Counted from the first letter of the stretch, positions 28,698 to 39,007 are shown. The stretch is DNA of 64,000 bases from TOLSYN sp963849065 (GCA_963849065.1 CAWKFM010000003.1:62001-126000); one strand, 5' to 3'. Made by a program: numbers and translations. Notes: generated by a model not told the origin, from the letters alone.

Positions 28698-28703
28698 ATT
28701 ATA
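28698..28703 (-). promoter_or_regulatory. TATAAT -10 element for the two small minus-strand genes
   Basis: A perfect TATAAT on the minus strand about 40 bases before the start codon at 28659. No good -35 element is seen. The plus strand of the same AT-rich stretch also has a TACAAT that could serve the gene at 28867. Confidence 0.4.
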
Positions 28704-28866
28704 TTCCTACAATGATTTTTATGTACGGGCTGGAGGGCCATCATTGGCAGGTGAAATCGCCGCGCGACTCCACACTACTCCGAGAATCGATACGCCGGAT
28801 GACGGACGGCGGACTGGCGATGAGCGGGATGCGAGGTTTGCGTTAGTCTTAAGGGAGGAGACCGTG

Positions 28867-29688
28867 ATGCAGGAATCAGCCGCGTTGCCGCCTATCAATC
28901 CAGATTCGCTCCAGCAAACTGTCGACACCTTCCGTGTTTATTGCGGCGTTGTACTCCTATCATTCGCCCAGCATGGTCAGGGGCTTCGAGAGACTATCGC
29001 GCGAAGATTCGTCGCCAGAGGAATGATTTGCACGCAGAACATTTTGGCTGTATGGCGGGCCGGAAGCGAGCATGACGCCTGGATTCTCCATCGGTCGCTA
29101 ATCGACCGCCTTTTCCATCTTCGTTACCTGGGTGAAACGGGCGGGTTCTCTGAATTTGACGATTTTTCGTTTGCGTCATTATACGAAGCCCGGCAGCGGC
29201 TGCTGGCAGACCCAGACATGAGGAGCGAGCTTCCGGAAAGCCTGAAGGATACACAGCAACGAGACAAGGCGCGATACGAACAGATCCCTCCCAGGCAATC
29301 CCGATGGCGGCGTCCGAAAGCAAGGGACGTGGCAAAGCAGATGGATCTCTGCTTTCTATACTCGTGCGCTTACGATTCTGCCTCGGCTCAAATCCATCCA
29401 ACGTCCGATGAAGGCGACGCTGATTTCGAGATATTGACGAAGCCGTTAGGGACGGTTGCTCTTCCCAGCTCGATTGTCGTTACAAATTCAATCCTCATTC
29501 ACGCCATACTCGTTCAAGAAGCCCTGAATGTTAGCGAGATGCGCTGGCACTCCCTCGCCTATGATTTCCTAGACCATGTGCTTTTGTTTCTCAAAACCGG
29601 GGAACAGCGGTTTCAATCGACCATGCGTGAGATCGCTCAGTTCTGGCCCACATCGCCGCTTTGCAAGCCGCCCAGCGGCAAGAACTGA
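28867..29688 (+). CDS. DUF5677-like protein
   Basis: Encodes 273 residues from ATG 28867, chosen over an earlier ATG because GGGAGGAG lies just before it. The protein is mostly helical; AWILHRSLIDRLFHLRYLGE and the later SAQIHPTSDEGD resemble the DUF5677 group, whose role is unknown and which often occurs in variable regions. It precedes two further plus-strand genes of defence-like character. Confidence 0.65.
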   Translation: MQESAALPPINPDSLQQTVDTFRVYCGVVLLSFAQHGQGLRETIARRFVARGMICTQNILAVWRAGSEHDAWILHRSLIDRLFHLRYLGETGGFSEFDDFSFASLYEARQRLLADPDMRSELPESLKDTQQRDKARYEQIPPRQSRWRRPKARDVAKQMDLCFLYSCAYDSASAQIHPTSDEGDADFEILTKPLGTVALPSSIVVTNSILIHAILVQEALNVSEMRWHSLAYDFLDHVLLFLKTGEQRFQSTMREIAQFWPTSPLCKPPSGKN

Positions 29689-29814
29689 TCGACACGGCTG
29701 CTGAGTTGGATGCCAATTCTCCGACGAACGCTGAGTTTAGCTGCCGCCGCCGTTACCGCCCGTTGATTGTCGGTAGGTTTGTCGTACCATTATATCGGCC
29801 GCACATGGAGAATA

Positions 29815-30459
29815 ATGTCAAACCTTGATTGGTTCTTCCGCAGCAGCCGTTCCGCACCGAACCGTGGCGAACGTTTCAGCCAGCTCTACTTGCTACGTAG
29901 GGACATCGACACTTGTTTCGGAGTCAATCCAAATACAGGATTACCGTTCTGCGTCGTAGACCCGACCACAGGTGCGCGCACCAGCTGCGAGGCGATCTGG
30001 CCTGGCACGATGGCCATTCTTGCTGGCATTGACCTTCTTGGCAAGTTCCGTGCGGGGACCGACGTAACTCGGGGTCCGGGTAGTGTGAGTGTCAGGCAGC
30101 GATTCGTAGATTTTTCAAGGCTATATCTGAGTCTCTCGGAGACAGACGCATATCTGGTCTACCATCTGCGGAACTCGTTACTGCACTCGTTCGGTCTAAA
30201 TTCCGAAAAGACAGACGACAAAGGCACAGTCACCGCGACGTACGACTTCATTCTTAGCCGCGGTGCGGGCAAGCTGCTTGAACATTTCACAAGCGACTTC
30301 TACCGCGTGGACGTGCAGTGTCTTCGTGACCTTTTCGAACGAGCTATTGCGAGGTACGAAGCCGAGCTACGTGACAATTCGCGCAGCGATTACCAAGATC
30401 TTAATGATAAGTTCAATGCAATGTTTCCCAAGCACGCGAAGCCCATGAGCGTGATTTAG
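29815..30459 (+). CDS. Uncharacterised protein with HEPN-like RxxxxH motif
   Basis: Encodes 214 residues from ATG 29815, behind GGAGAATA. The stretch LVYHLRNSLLHSFGL contains Arg-Asn-x3-His in a helix, the pattern of HEPN-domain RNases, and the protein around it is helical. No other domain is recognised. It sits between the DUF5677-like gene and the 1094-residue gene. Confidence 0.6.
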   Translation: MSNLDWFFRSSRSAPNRGERFSQLYLLRRDIDTCFGVNPNTGLPFCVVDPTTGARTSCEAIWPGTMAILAGIDLLGKFRAGTDVTRGPGSVSVRQRFVDFSRLYLSLSETDAYLVYHLRNSLLHSFGLNSEKTDDKGTVTATYDFILSRGAGKLLEHFTSDFYRVDVQCLRDLFERAIARYEAELRDNSRSDYQDLNDKFNAMFPKHAKPMSVI

Positions 30460-30584
30460 TTAGAACCTACTTCGGGACAACTTCAGCATACGGGCAGCTG
30501 TACAACCCGAAGGCTATTGAGTCGGGTGCAATGCGCGGTCTTAGAGGCCGTCGAGTGTGACTTGGCGGAACCGGAGAAGAATGA

Positions 30585-33500
30585 ATGGCGCTTTCATTGG
30601 ATGATCTAGTTAAGGACGGTAGGCTAGAACGGCTGTTTTCCAAGCACTGCCGCGACTGCGCTCTGCAGCTTTGGGTGCTACAGATAAAGTCCGACAACGG
30701 AATCGAGAACCGACTCCTCTACGGACGACTTCTTCCCTACAATTACTCTAACAACACTTGGTCCGCCGCGGAGGATGACCATTTTGAATCGGTTGGGGAG
30801 CACAAGGCTCAAATCATTCGACTCAGCCTGTACATCAAGAGCACCGGCACCGAGGCGTTACTGAAACATCTGAGTGAGGGCCACGCCGTGTCGCGCATCA
30901 GCGAGGACTTGAAGCTGACGCTGTCCCCGAAGCTAGCCGAGCGGATAGGAACGACAACGCTCAGTTCACACTTGGTTTATCGCCCAGTCGCCTACCTGCT
31001 GAATCGAGATTCGCGAGATCGAACCGCACCTTTGAGTCCACACGGGGGCGCGGGCGCATTCAGTGCATCTCTGACTCCAACCGATAAGATAGCATTGCTT
31101 CGCATTGGATCGGATTGTGATGAGGCTTTGGCGACATTTATTGTCAAACAGCTGGATTTCGACACTGGCTTGGACTTCGGGGACAGAGATCTCGGCCGAT
31201 TAGGTGATTTGGAGCTGTTGGTCTTTCCGACCCTGGACGACAGCGAGCGGGAACTGTTGAGCGTGGGCTGGAAAGTAAAACCCAGAGTTCTCGCCGTGAA
31301 GCTGAATCCGATTCAACTCCCGCGCTATGACAGATTCCATGTCCGTCTGAGTGTATTCAACGACAGCCAACTCGTTCATTCAAGTATCGCAACTGTCGAG
31401 TGCGTCGAGGGCCGTGAATTTGAGTGCGAGTTCGAGGTGCCTGAGCAACTGCGCACGGTTGTCGACGAAACGGAGGTCGAGATTCATGGATCATCCTCGA
31501 TCAACGACGACCGAACTTGCGATCTGTGTTGCAGATGGCGGGTCGGCTATGTACGGGAAATTACCGTCAACGGCCATGTGAACGGACGAGGAGGTGGCTC
31601 TGTCCGGCTCGGCTGGCTCGAAAAGGTGACAAAATCCGCAGCCGCTTCGAAACGGCTACAAGCGGCTCAGACCATCAATCAGGGAGGCACGGGGTTTTCG
31701 ACTCACGTGGGAGACCGAAAGGCCGATCCATGGGTTCCCATTAACCGTGGCGTCAGATCACTATTTGCCCGAGTGCATCCGCCGCAGTCGGACGGACGTT
31801 TTTTTGAACGTCTGAGCGAAGGCAGCGGCTTGGGACGCTTGGAGTTTGTGGAATGGGTAAAGGCCCTATTGGTTAGGCACCAAAATCATCAGGTCATAAT
31901 TTTTGACCCTTTCTTTGAGGACGCAGGCATTGGACTCGTCGTTCCAAATGCGGGGAGCCACGGCGATTACATCGTTTTTACATCGCTGCCCAAGCCCGCA
32001 ACGCAAGAAGCCAGCACTCGGATCAACAATCTGCTGGCTAGCTGCGAGCAGCTCAAGCCTTTGATGAGGGGGATCAGATTGCGCGTGTACGGTCTGAAGT
32101 ACGGAACACTACACGACCGTTATTTCCTAATCGTCGGTCAGGACGGATTACCAACCGCCGGCTTCCATCTCTCGAACTCCATCCAAAAGGCAAATGAGAA
32201 TTACCCTCTGCTGATTACGCCGATACCTCCTGACGTCTTGCTCAAGGTAAACAAATACGCGTCCAAACTTCTAACGCAAGCATTTGAGGCATTTTCTAGT
32301 ACCGAAGCCGATACTTCAAGGGTGCAGCTACTCTTCGACTCGAAAGCCGCGCTCGCTACGTCCCCTAAACGCATTGAACCGTTGAGGTTTCTCGACAAAG
32401 GCGTCGCTGGCGATGTCCTGGCCGGGTGGACGGGGGAGCAGTCGCTTCGGAGTTTGGAAGGCGACGCCCTTAGGGAGAAAATGAGGGACTTGGGCTTGCT
32501 GAACGGCGAATCGCTTGTTCTAAAGGAGGCCCCTGGGCTTAAGGGCTGCGTCGATCAACAGGCAGGGAACTTCACGAACTTCGGCGCCAAATGGGACGTA
32601 CTCGGCGAGATCCTGGCCAACTCGCATGCGGGAAATACGATCCATGCAGTCGAGCTATCGGCGGAAACGGATTTTCTGACCTTTTTGGCTGAGTTTTTGA
32701 GCGGCTCATTTGGTCGAGTACATAACGACGAGGTCGATGCACCAATCGCGCACGTCGCTAGCACCTACTTCAAAGACGCTATTGAAACGCTGCTTGCCGC
32801 ATCCCATCAGCCTGAGCACTTTTTCCATCCCGTTAAGTACGCCGTCCTGAGCTGGTCGGAGTTCTTCGCCGTACAAATCCTGTGGCACCACGCTCCAGCT
32901 GCATTACTTTCAATGACAGAAGCGCAAGCTGCAACAGTGCCGGAGGATAGTAGGCAATCCGATGCGGTTAAGCTTTCCTTGCTGAGTCAAATAGTGAGTG
33001 AGATCGCACTCGGGGCGCAATTCGGACTTGCCGGCTTACAGCGGGACCGACTGATTTGCAGCCCCAATGGCTTACTTAAGTGGATGGGGCTGAATTCTCT
33101 CGAATCGCAGCTCCAAAAACCGAATGGCGTGCGCGAGGTCGTTCAATATACGGCGTCGTTCAGTCACAGGGAGAGGATACAGGTACTGGGTTGGATGACC
33201 CAACACTCTGCGGGGCGACAGAATGGCGAGACTATTTATCGTGGTCTGATCGATTCTCTCCATGAGGTTTTACCGCGGGCGCTAACCGCGGAGGATGCTG
33301 ATCTCTTGGTGGATTCCATGCGCGGACATATGCGGGCCCTAGGCTGGGGTGAGCCATGGCTTTATCGGGACGTAATATCCCCTCTGTTCGTAGATGGACG
33401 CGTTTCCGCAGATGACCTTTGTCGTATTTGGGTCAAGGAGTTGCTCGCTTATTTGGAGCAAGCCCTCAGGGATGAAACGGGCATCTTCAAGAGAAGCGCA

Positions 33501-33869
33501 GAAGGCAGGGTCACAGAGGTAGCAGCGTTTCTGTTCGGTCGCAGCGGCCTTCAGCAGCAAAGGGAGAGCGTAAAGGTGCTTAGGTCAGTACTCACCAGAG
33601 TTCGGCGAGACGTTCATCAGCCTCTAGCTAGTACGTCGAACTGGAACAAATGGAACATTTCCATAATCGTTGCAATGTGGATTTTCGCTTTTACGAAGTG
33701 GGCCGCGCACTTCCTGGTGAAGCCTAGCGAAATTGAACCGGAGCTAGAACGACTTTCAACTGACGCACGTCTCGTTGCCCTCGTCAGGCCGGTAATCGAC
33801 TGGCAGTCAGACCGAGGTGTAGAGCCAGGCGCGCTTGCACAGTTTATAGAAGAAGTGGGGGCAATCTGA
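30585..33869 (+). CDS. 1094-residue protein with phospholipase-D-like motif
   Basis: Encodes 1094 residues from ATG 30585 with GGAGAAGA upstream. The centre contains VIIFDPFFEDAGIGLVVPN and, at residue 510, HDRYFLIVG followed by HLSNSIQKAN, an arrangement seen in PLD-like nuclease folds where HDRY stands for the HxK motif. The N-terminal 350 residues look beta-rich and the C-terminal 500 helical. It may belong to the VPA1262-type family found in accessory regions, which I cannot confirm. Base composition is lower in GC than the core genes, consistent with acquisition. A role in defence is inferred from neighbours. Confidence 0.6.
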   Translation: MALSLDDLVKDGRLERLFSKHCRDCALQLWVLQIKSDNGIENRLLYGRLLPYNYSNNTWSAAEDDHFESVGEHKAQIIRLSLYIKSTGTEALLKHLSEGHAVSRISEDLKLTLSPKLAERIGTTTLSSHLVYRPVAYLLNRDSRDRTAPLSPHGGAGAFSASLTPTDKIALLRIGSDCDEALATFIVKQLDFDTGLDFGDRDLGRLGDLELLVFPTLDDSERELLSVGWKVKPRVLAVKLNPIQLPRYDRFHVRLSVFNDSQLVHSSIATVECVEGREFECEFEVPEQLRTVVDETEVEIHGSSSINDDRTCDLCCRWRVGYVREITVNGHVNGRGGGSVRLGWLEKVTKSAAASKRLQAAQTINQGGTGFSTHVGDRKADPWVPINRGVRSLFARVHPPQSDGRFFERLSEGSGLGRLEFVEWVKALLVRHQNHQVIIFDPFFEDAGIGLVVPNAGSHGDYIVFTSLPKPATQEASTRINNLLASCEQLKPLMRGIRLRVYGLKYGTLHDRYFLIVGQDGLPTAGFHLSNSIQKANENYPLLITPIPPDVLLKVNKYASKLLTQAFEAFSSTEADTSRVQLLFDSKAALATSPKRIEPLRFLDKGVAGDVLAGWTGEQSLRSLEGDALREKMRDLGLLNGESLVLKEAPGLKGCVDQQAGNFTNFGAKWDVLGEILANSHAGNTIHAVELSAETDFLTFLAEFLSGSFGRVHNDEVDAPIAHVASTYFKDAIETLLAASHQPEHFFHPVKYAVLSWSEFFAVQILWHHAPAALLSMTEAQAATVPEDSRQSDAVKLSLLSQIVSEIALGAQFGLAGLQRDRLICSPNGLLKWMGLNSLESQLQKPNGVREVVQYTASFSHRERIQVLGWMTQHSAGRQNGETIYRGLIDSLHEVLPRALTAEDADLLVDSMRGHMRALGWGEPWLYRDVISPLFVDGRVSADDLCRIWVKELLAYLEQALRDETGIFKRSAEGRVTEVAAFLFGRSGLQQQRESVKVLRSVLTRVRRDVHQPLASTSNWNKWNISIIVAMWIFAFTKWAAHFLVKPSEIEPELERLSTDARLVALVRPVIDWQSDRGVEPGALAQFIEEVGAI

Positions 33870-33890
33870 ATCGAACGCGTGTTGGGTTGG

Positions 33891-35117
33891 CTATGCGGCA
33901 GCCATGGGAATCACCTCACCGAACGGTGCCGGATGATCCTTGGTGGCCGCCCATAGGACTGGATGGTTCGGTGCGGCGTCTGGAAAGGAGCCCTCAAGGT
34001 CGGTGAAGACCACGAGCGCCTGCGGCTGGATCGAATGCTCCTCGATGTATTCAAAACAGGGGCAGAAGCTGGTCCCACCGCCGCCTACTGGTTCGAGCGT
34101 AATCGGCTCGCCCTGTTCGAAGACGGCGGCGTTATGGACCCTGGTGTCGAAGTAGAGGACATGCACCCGCTGGGGCCTCCGCTCCGAGATGATGGAGTTC
34201 AGTTCATCCTGGAAAAGCCCGAGCTGGCGGCGGTTGATCGAGCCGGAGCAGTCCACGCCGACCACGATTTCACCCACGCCATCCTTGCGAATGCTTGGCA
34301 GGTACAGGCCTGAGGCAATGTGGCGCCGGTTGGGAGACGACCAGGAGTAGTCCTCGGGGATTGCCGCGGCGAATGAATTCCGGAGTGCGGCCCGCCAGTC
34401 CACGGTTGCCCGATCCGCCGCCTCCACGGCACGGCGCATGCCGCCGGGAGCTTTGCCAGCCATGCGAGCGACCAATTCGGCCTGTTCAACAGCTCCGGTC
34501 CAGCTCATCTGCTGCTTCTCGATCTGGTCGCTGGTCGCCGACGCGCCTTCCTTGTCGGGGTTGGGCGCATCGATGACCTGGCCAAAACCGCCGTCCGTCA
34601 CTGGAACCTTGTGCGCTGGAGCCCCTTCGTCTCCCTGGGCCGAAGGATCTCCGGACCCGGAATTCGTGGAGCCGTCGCCACTGCCGCCGGCAGCGTCGCC
34701 GTCTTTGTCCTCGGCGATCAAGTTGTAGATCCGCTCTGCGCTCAGGTTCCGAAATGCCGGATCATAGAGTGCACCGGCAGGGAGAGCGAGGTTTGCATCC
34801 CGAACGAGCGGGTTGATGGCGTAGTCGCAGGCGACGTTCCAGCGTTTTGCCGAACGCGTTCCCCGCCGGGTATGGTGTTGCAGTGCCGGATGCATGACTT
34901 CGTGCGCCAAGCAGCCAAGCAGCTCCGGCGGCGTCAGTTTCGCCACGAATTCAGGGTTATAGAACAGGGAGACGCCATCGGTCGCCATGGTGTCGATCGA
35001 TGGTGTCTCCACGTCCTTGAGCCGCAGAATCAGAACCCCAAAGAATGGGAAATCGAGCAGCAGTTTTGTCCGGCCTTGCTTGAGCCGCACGGCTGGGGAG
35101 AGTGTTCTTGCAGTCAT
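33891..35117 (-). CDS. Metallopeptidase/VWA-like protein (DUF2201 type)
   Basis: Encodes 408 residues from ATG 35117. The N-terminal half has a zinc-protease motif, AHEVMHPALQHH (HExxH at 72-76); the middle is a Gly/Ser/Asp-rich linker; the C-terminal half is a von Willebrand A-like domain with the metal site VGVDCSGSIN near residue 287. Proteins of this build act with MoxR-type AAA ATPases. The MoxR gene and a DUF3150 gene lie further along on the same strand but are separated from it by two opposite-strand genes. Confidence 0.85.
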   Translation of the reverse strand: MTARTLSPAVRLKQGRTKLLLDFPFFGVLILRLKDVETPSIDTMATDGVSLFYNPEFVAKLTPPELLGCLAHEVMHPALQHHTRRGTRSAKRWNVACDYAINPLVRDANLALPAGALYDPAFRNLSAERIYNLIAEDKDGDAAGGSGDGSTNSGSGDPSAQGDEGAPAHKVPVTDGGFGQVIDAPNPDKEGASATSDQIEKQQMSWTGAVEQAELVARMAGKAPGGMRRAVEAADRATVDWRAALRNSFAAAIPEDYSWSSPNRRHIASGLYLPSIRKDGVGEIVVGVDCSGSINRRQLGLFQDELNSIISERRPQRVHVLYFDTRVHNAAVFEQGEPITLEPVGGGGTSFCPCFEYIEEHSIQPQALVVFTDLEGSFPDAAPNHPVLWAATKDHPAPFGEVIPMAAA

Positions 35118-35390
35118 AAGTTGGCCCCGTGTGGTTGCTTCAGTTCTGGCAATGCGCTTGCCATTCTGATTCGTATTTGGTTGGTGATGTCTGGGATACA
35201 ACAAAAGTGGACTTCCAAATCATTGGCGGGCTGTAGTCTATTCGTGCGAACAGTAAATCACGCGGTCCCAGCGAGTAGCTTCCTGTTTTTGCCCGTCTTA
35301 GCAGAACTGCTCACACTAATGTGATTTTGTGTAATTCCTTTTTGTCGTTGCAGAGTATTATTATTTTTTCCAAAAAAGTGATAGGGAGTC

Positions 35391-37214
35391 ATGATTGAAC
35401 ATCTTAGTGTGAGCCGTGCAGCCTATTTCTACAGGCGCAAGAAGCGTTTCTCAAATGTCGCGATCGACACGCTTTTTAAGACGCTGCGGTCGAATGCCAG
35501 TACGCCTTCAAGGAACTTATTCCGGGTCGATCGCGTTGCGTTCAGGAACTCGAGATATTCTGCAATATGCTTTTCGTTCGAGCGTTCTCCCGCATTCCTC
35601 GACAACGAAGCCGAAGTTATTGAGTGTATCTTCGGGTTTTTACTGATCGTGGAGAAAGGCGATTTCGTAGCCGTTCTTAAGTCAGGTCTCGATCTCCCCT
35701 CGGCCTTCAAGTCTAATTATCTCGACAAGGTCGGCAGCGAGCGGGTCGAGCGCGCCATCGCCCGACATGATGCGGTCTTCGAGAAGCTGCGACTTAAGAA
35801 TATGTCTACTTCGAAGCTCGCGCTGCGCTCCAAGACGCTTGAGGCCACTGATCTGGTAAATGCGGTGGCGACGTCAAGCGCCAGCCGCTTCGCGCCGCAG
35901 GGCTACAGTGTGCGGCGGTCCGATGGTACCTATTCGGCGACGCCTAGTACGGGACGTATCTCTATCCGCGCTGACCGGGCAGGCTACGAGGAGATTGTAC
36001 GTTGGGCCAGCGAGGTTATGGATTTGCTCGCAGCCGACAGTGGAGAGATCTCGGCCTTCATCCGAAACTTCGCTCGACCGATCGACCTGTCTGCGATCCC
36101 CAGTGGCGTGAGACCAACTTATGTTGCAATCGACGTGCCGAGTCTTGCCAGCGTTTTGTTGGAGGCGGGGGAACGTACCGTCCGGCTTGTTCGGCAAAAT
36201 CAAAGCAGCTTCGTCGAAATGACCAAGGTCGAGATCGATCACATTCTCGAGGAACTCGACCGAAGCTTCCCCATACAGCCCGAGCAGATACAGAACCATA
36301 TTGTGCATCCGGACGACCAAGCTCGAATCGGCTTGGTTAAAGTGGGCAAGACGCGAATCTCCCTGCCAAGCTTCACGCTGCCCCTGTTAACGAGTATTTT
36401 CGTTGAAAATGCCGCCCTTCCGGTTGGGGCCGACCCCGACCGCAGGCCACTCACCCGCTATCTCGATCGCGAAGACCTTTTCACCGTCCTCTTCAACGAT
36501 TTCGCGCTCGCTTACATTGATGGCTCCTTGTACCGGGACGAGGCGCTCCTCGGCGGAGGCATGGACTTTCTTCGCCATCTACAAGCGGCGCTTCCGCTTG
36601 CCCAAACGACCAGCGAGAAAGGAGAATTCGCTGCTGGCCAAGAAGCATTTGACGATACGTCGGTATTTCGGGCCATCGTCGACGACATTGCACGCGACGC
36701 TGATGTGCTGCTGTGCGATGACCTTGGCGACGAGTGGGCAGACTTTATCGGTATCAGCACCGTGACTCGTCCTGTGATGGTTAGTTTCTACCACGCCAAG
36801 CATGGGGAGAGATCGCTCAGCGCCTCAGCCTTTCATGATTCAGTGGGACAGGCAATTAAGAATCTCGGGCGCATGACGCTGCCATCTGAGGCCATGCCAG
36901 CCAAATATGCGTCTTGGGAGACGCCCTATCGCGGCGCCGGGGCAGTAACCGCAATCCCAAGAATGATACGCGGCGGTGGACGGTTAGAGATTGAACATAA
37001 GATTCAGGAGGTACGTAGCGCGCCAGACCTGCTAAAACGGGTCTTTATTGTCACTTCGTCGCTGAGCCGAGCGCAGGTCGAGTACGCCTTCACAGCCGCT
37101 GCTGCGGGCGAGCCACTTTCGGCACACTTCGTCCAGCTTTATTGGTTGCTCATGTCCTACTTCTCTGCTTGCACTGAGATCGGTGCGATTGGCTATGTTG
37201 TGTGTCAGCCTTGA
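35391..37214 (+). CDS. Uncharacterised 607-residue protein with nuclease-like motif
   Basis: Encodes 607 residues from ATG 35391 with an AGGGAG site. No named domain is certain. Residues about 439-472 read VLLCDDLGDEWADFIGIS, then VSFYHAKHG: an acidic residue, Glu-x-x-Asp, then a beta strand ending in His-Ala-Lys, the spacing of PD-(D/E)xK nucleases, and reminiscent of the DUF6119 (sporadically distributed) proteins. SASAFHDSVGQAIKNLG follows. It is inserted against the direction of the MoxR/VWA genes. Nuclease activity is inferred. Confidence 0.6.
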   Translation: MIEHLSVSRAAYFYRRKKRFSNVAIDTLFKTLRSNASTPSRNLFRVDRVAFRNSRYSAICFSFERSPAFLDNEAEVIECIFGFLLIVEKGDFVAVLKSGLDLPSAFKSNYLDKVGSERVERAIARHDAVFEKLRLKNMSTSKLALRSKTLEATDLVNAVATSSASRFAPQGYSVRRSDGTYSATPSTGRISIRADRAGYEEIVRWASEVMDLLAADSGEISAFIRNFARPIDLSAIPSGVRPTYVAIDVPSLASVLLEAGERTVRLVRQNQSSFVEMTKVEIDHILEELDRSFPIQPEQIQNHIVHPDDQARIGLVKVGKTRISLPSFTLPLLTSIFVENAALPVGADPDRRPLTRYLDREDLFTVLFNDFALAYIDGSLYRDEALLGGGMDFLRHLQAALPLAQTTSEKGEFAAGQEAFDDTSVFRAIVDDIARDADVLLCDDLGDEWADFIGISTVTRPVMVSFYHAKHGERSLSASAFHDSVGQAIKNLGRMTLPSEAMPAKYASWETPYRGAGAVTAIPRMIRGGGRLEIEHKIQEVRSAPDLLKRVFIVTSSLSRAQVEYAFTAAAAGEPLSAHFVQLYWLLMSYFSACTEIGAIGYVVCQP

Positions 37215-37672
37215 AGACCAAGAGTCGAACTGTCCTGACGTAGCATTCCAAAAGTCACGGTTCTTTCGAGCACGTGACTAGCTGGGAGTGGATCTAAACG
37301 CCGTTGGAACAGCGCATCGGACGAGGGTGTCGCCTCGTCCACGGGACGACGACTTTATACTTCTGAGATACTGCAATCGCGCGACTGGACGTGTCTATGC
37401 TGACCATACTTCACCCGTTTGAACCAAGACGACACTGCAAATATGCGAATAAACCTCGGCAGGAAGTCGGGCATGAATGATAGAGAATCTTGTCAATGGC
37501 TGGAAACGCCCCATTCGAGAACAATTTGCCATTGCCTGGCGGACAGATTCGCCGCACAATCGAAGTAAGATCCACAAATCTGGTCGGTAGGGAATAACAA
37601 GGACCACATGCGCTGGGCCGTAGGCGGCTGGAGAAACAACGATGCTCAATGCGCACCCGTAGGAGCGAATGC
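37215..37672. other. Gap with two hairpins
   Basis: No gene is evident. AGTCACG/CGTGACT (37253-37259, 37273-37279) and a perfect 8-bp stem GGACGAGG/CCTCGTCC (37319-37340) lie shortly after the upstream stop; neither has a T run. The remaining 300 bases must hold the promoter of the Schlafen/AlbA gene, but I see no clear elements. Confidence 0.4.
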
Positions 37673-39007
37673 GTGAGCCTTTACAACGACCAACAAGAGT
37701 TCCTGCGCAGCTTACGCGATCTGATCGAGAACCGTCATCGCAAGTTCGCGGGTGCGCAGTTTAGAGTTGCGTTCGTCCGCGATGAAAAAGGTGTAAACCA
37801 ATTCCTCACCGGATGCGCACTGTTGCTTGAAAATCAAGCAATCTCCCGTCCTGCACAGGACTATAGGTACATTGTATTGGCGGAGGAGTGGGTAGAGGGT
37901 GACGAGGCAGTCCTGCACAGGATCGAACAGATTGTCAGCGGCACAGGAGCAATCGCTAATGCAGCGGTGGGCCGCACATTTACGCACGCCACGCTGACGC
38001 GCAAGTTTGATGCGGCTATACGGGGATGGGGAGGTTGGGAATTCTCTAGTCGCGTGGACCACACAGCCCAGGAGCGGGAGACTTACCTGCGTCAAGAACC
38101 ATTGCTTGCGTTTGGGCTGAGGCCCTATAACTCTGCTTTCGAGGCCATCCTAAGATGGGTTTTCGAGGAAAAGAACACCGATTTCTATCCGCCTGGAAAC
38201 AGAGCTCCGAACCAAGGCGAGTTTCTTACACTGGTCGCCGACACGCGTGCTCGGATCGTGAGGGCTGAGTGGCTGCCAGGTCTCGTCAACGCCGAAGTTG
38301 AACTGGGAGTCGATCCAAGAGAGGTTGAGGCTCAGTTTCTATTTGCAGGGGCGGAAGACGATACCCGTACACTGAACACGGGTTCGCTCTCCTTAAAGTG
38401 TGAAGTCCCGGAAGGCACGCGCACCACGAGGCTCATGCTGGTCCATTCGACCAATGACTGTATCTCTAAGATCCTACTGAATGGAGAGTACGACACATAC
38501 GGACCTCAGCCGTTGGCTCTCAGTGCAATCAGAAAAGCAGAGCTCGACCTGAAAGAAGGTGAAAACGACCATGTGGAATATAAACCATGGGTTTCGCCAA
38601 AGTCTCCGGAGAAGGAAGCAGAGCTCGTCGAAACAATCATCGCATTTGCCAACACTGGTGGTGGACGGCTTTATGTTGGAGCCGCGGATAGCGGCAACCC
38701 ACTCGGTGACACGGCTCTGTCGAAAGCGTTCAAGGTTGAATCCGATATGGCCGCGATCCAGCAGGCTGAGAGAATCAAGAGCCTCAAACGCGAGAAGATA
38801 AAGCCAGTGCCCCCGGTCCGAGTGGAACTGATCACGGTTTTTGGCGAGCGCCTAGTTCTAGTTGAAGTCGAGCGCGGGAGCAGGCGACCATATTCAACAT
38901 TTGAAAACAAAGTATTCGTCCGCAAGGGCGGGAGTAACAGGCTCGCGGATCCACACTCGGAGCTTCCCGCCCTCAGCCCACAGTCTCTGCTGCCGGATGG
39001 CTCCTGA
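37673..39007 (+). CDS. Protein with C-terminal Schlafen/AlbA_2 domain
   Basis: Encodes 444 residues from GTG 37673, chosen because AGGAG (37661-37665) lies seven bases before it; ATG 37649 is an alternative. The N-terminal 290 residues are not recognised. From residue 301 comes HVEYKPWVS, then ETIIAFANTGGGRLYVGAAD, the AlbA_2/Schlafen nucleic-acid-binding signature, and near the end VFVRKGGSNR. Bacterial Schlafen-like proteins are common in accessory and defence regions and some cleave RNA. Whether this one does is unknown. Confidence 0.75.
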   Translation: MSLYNDQQEFLRSLRDLIENRHRKFAGAQFRVAFVRDEKGVNQFLTGCALLLENQAISRPAQDYRYIVLAEEWVEGDEAVLHRIEQIVSGTGAIANAAVGRTFTHATLTRKFDAAIRGWGGWEFSSRVDHTAQERETYLRQEPLLAFGLRPYNSAFEAILRWVFEEKNTDFYPPGNRAPNQGEFLTLVADTRARIVRAEWLPGLVNAEVELGVDPREVEAQFLFAGAEDDTRTLNTGSLSLKCEVPEGTRTTRLMLVHSTNDCISKILLNGEYDTYGPQPLALSAIRKAELDLKEGENDHVEYKPWVSPKSPEKEAELVETIIAFANTGGGRLYVGAADSGNPLGDTALSKAFKVESDMAAIQQAERIKSLKREKIKPVPPVRVELITVFGERLVLVEVERGSRRPYSTFENKVFVRKGGSNRLADPHSELPALSPQSLLPDGS

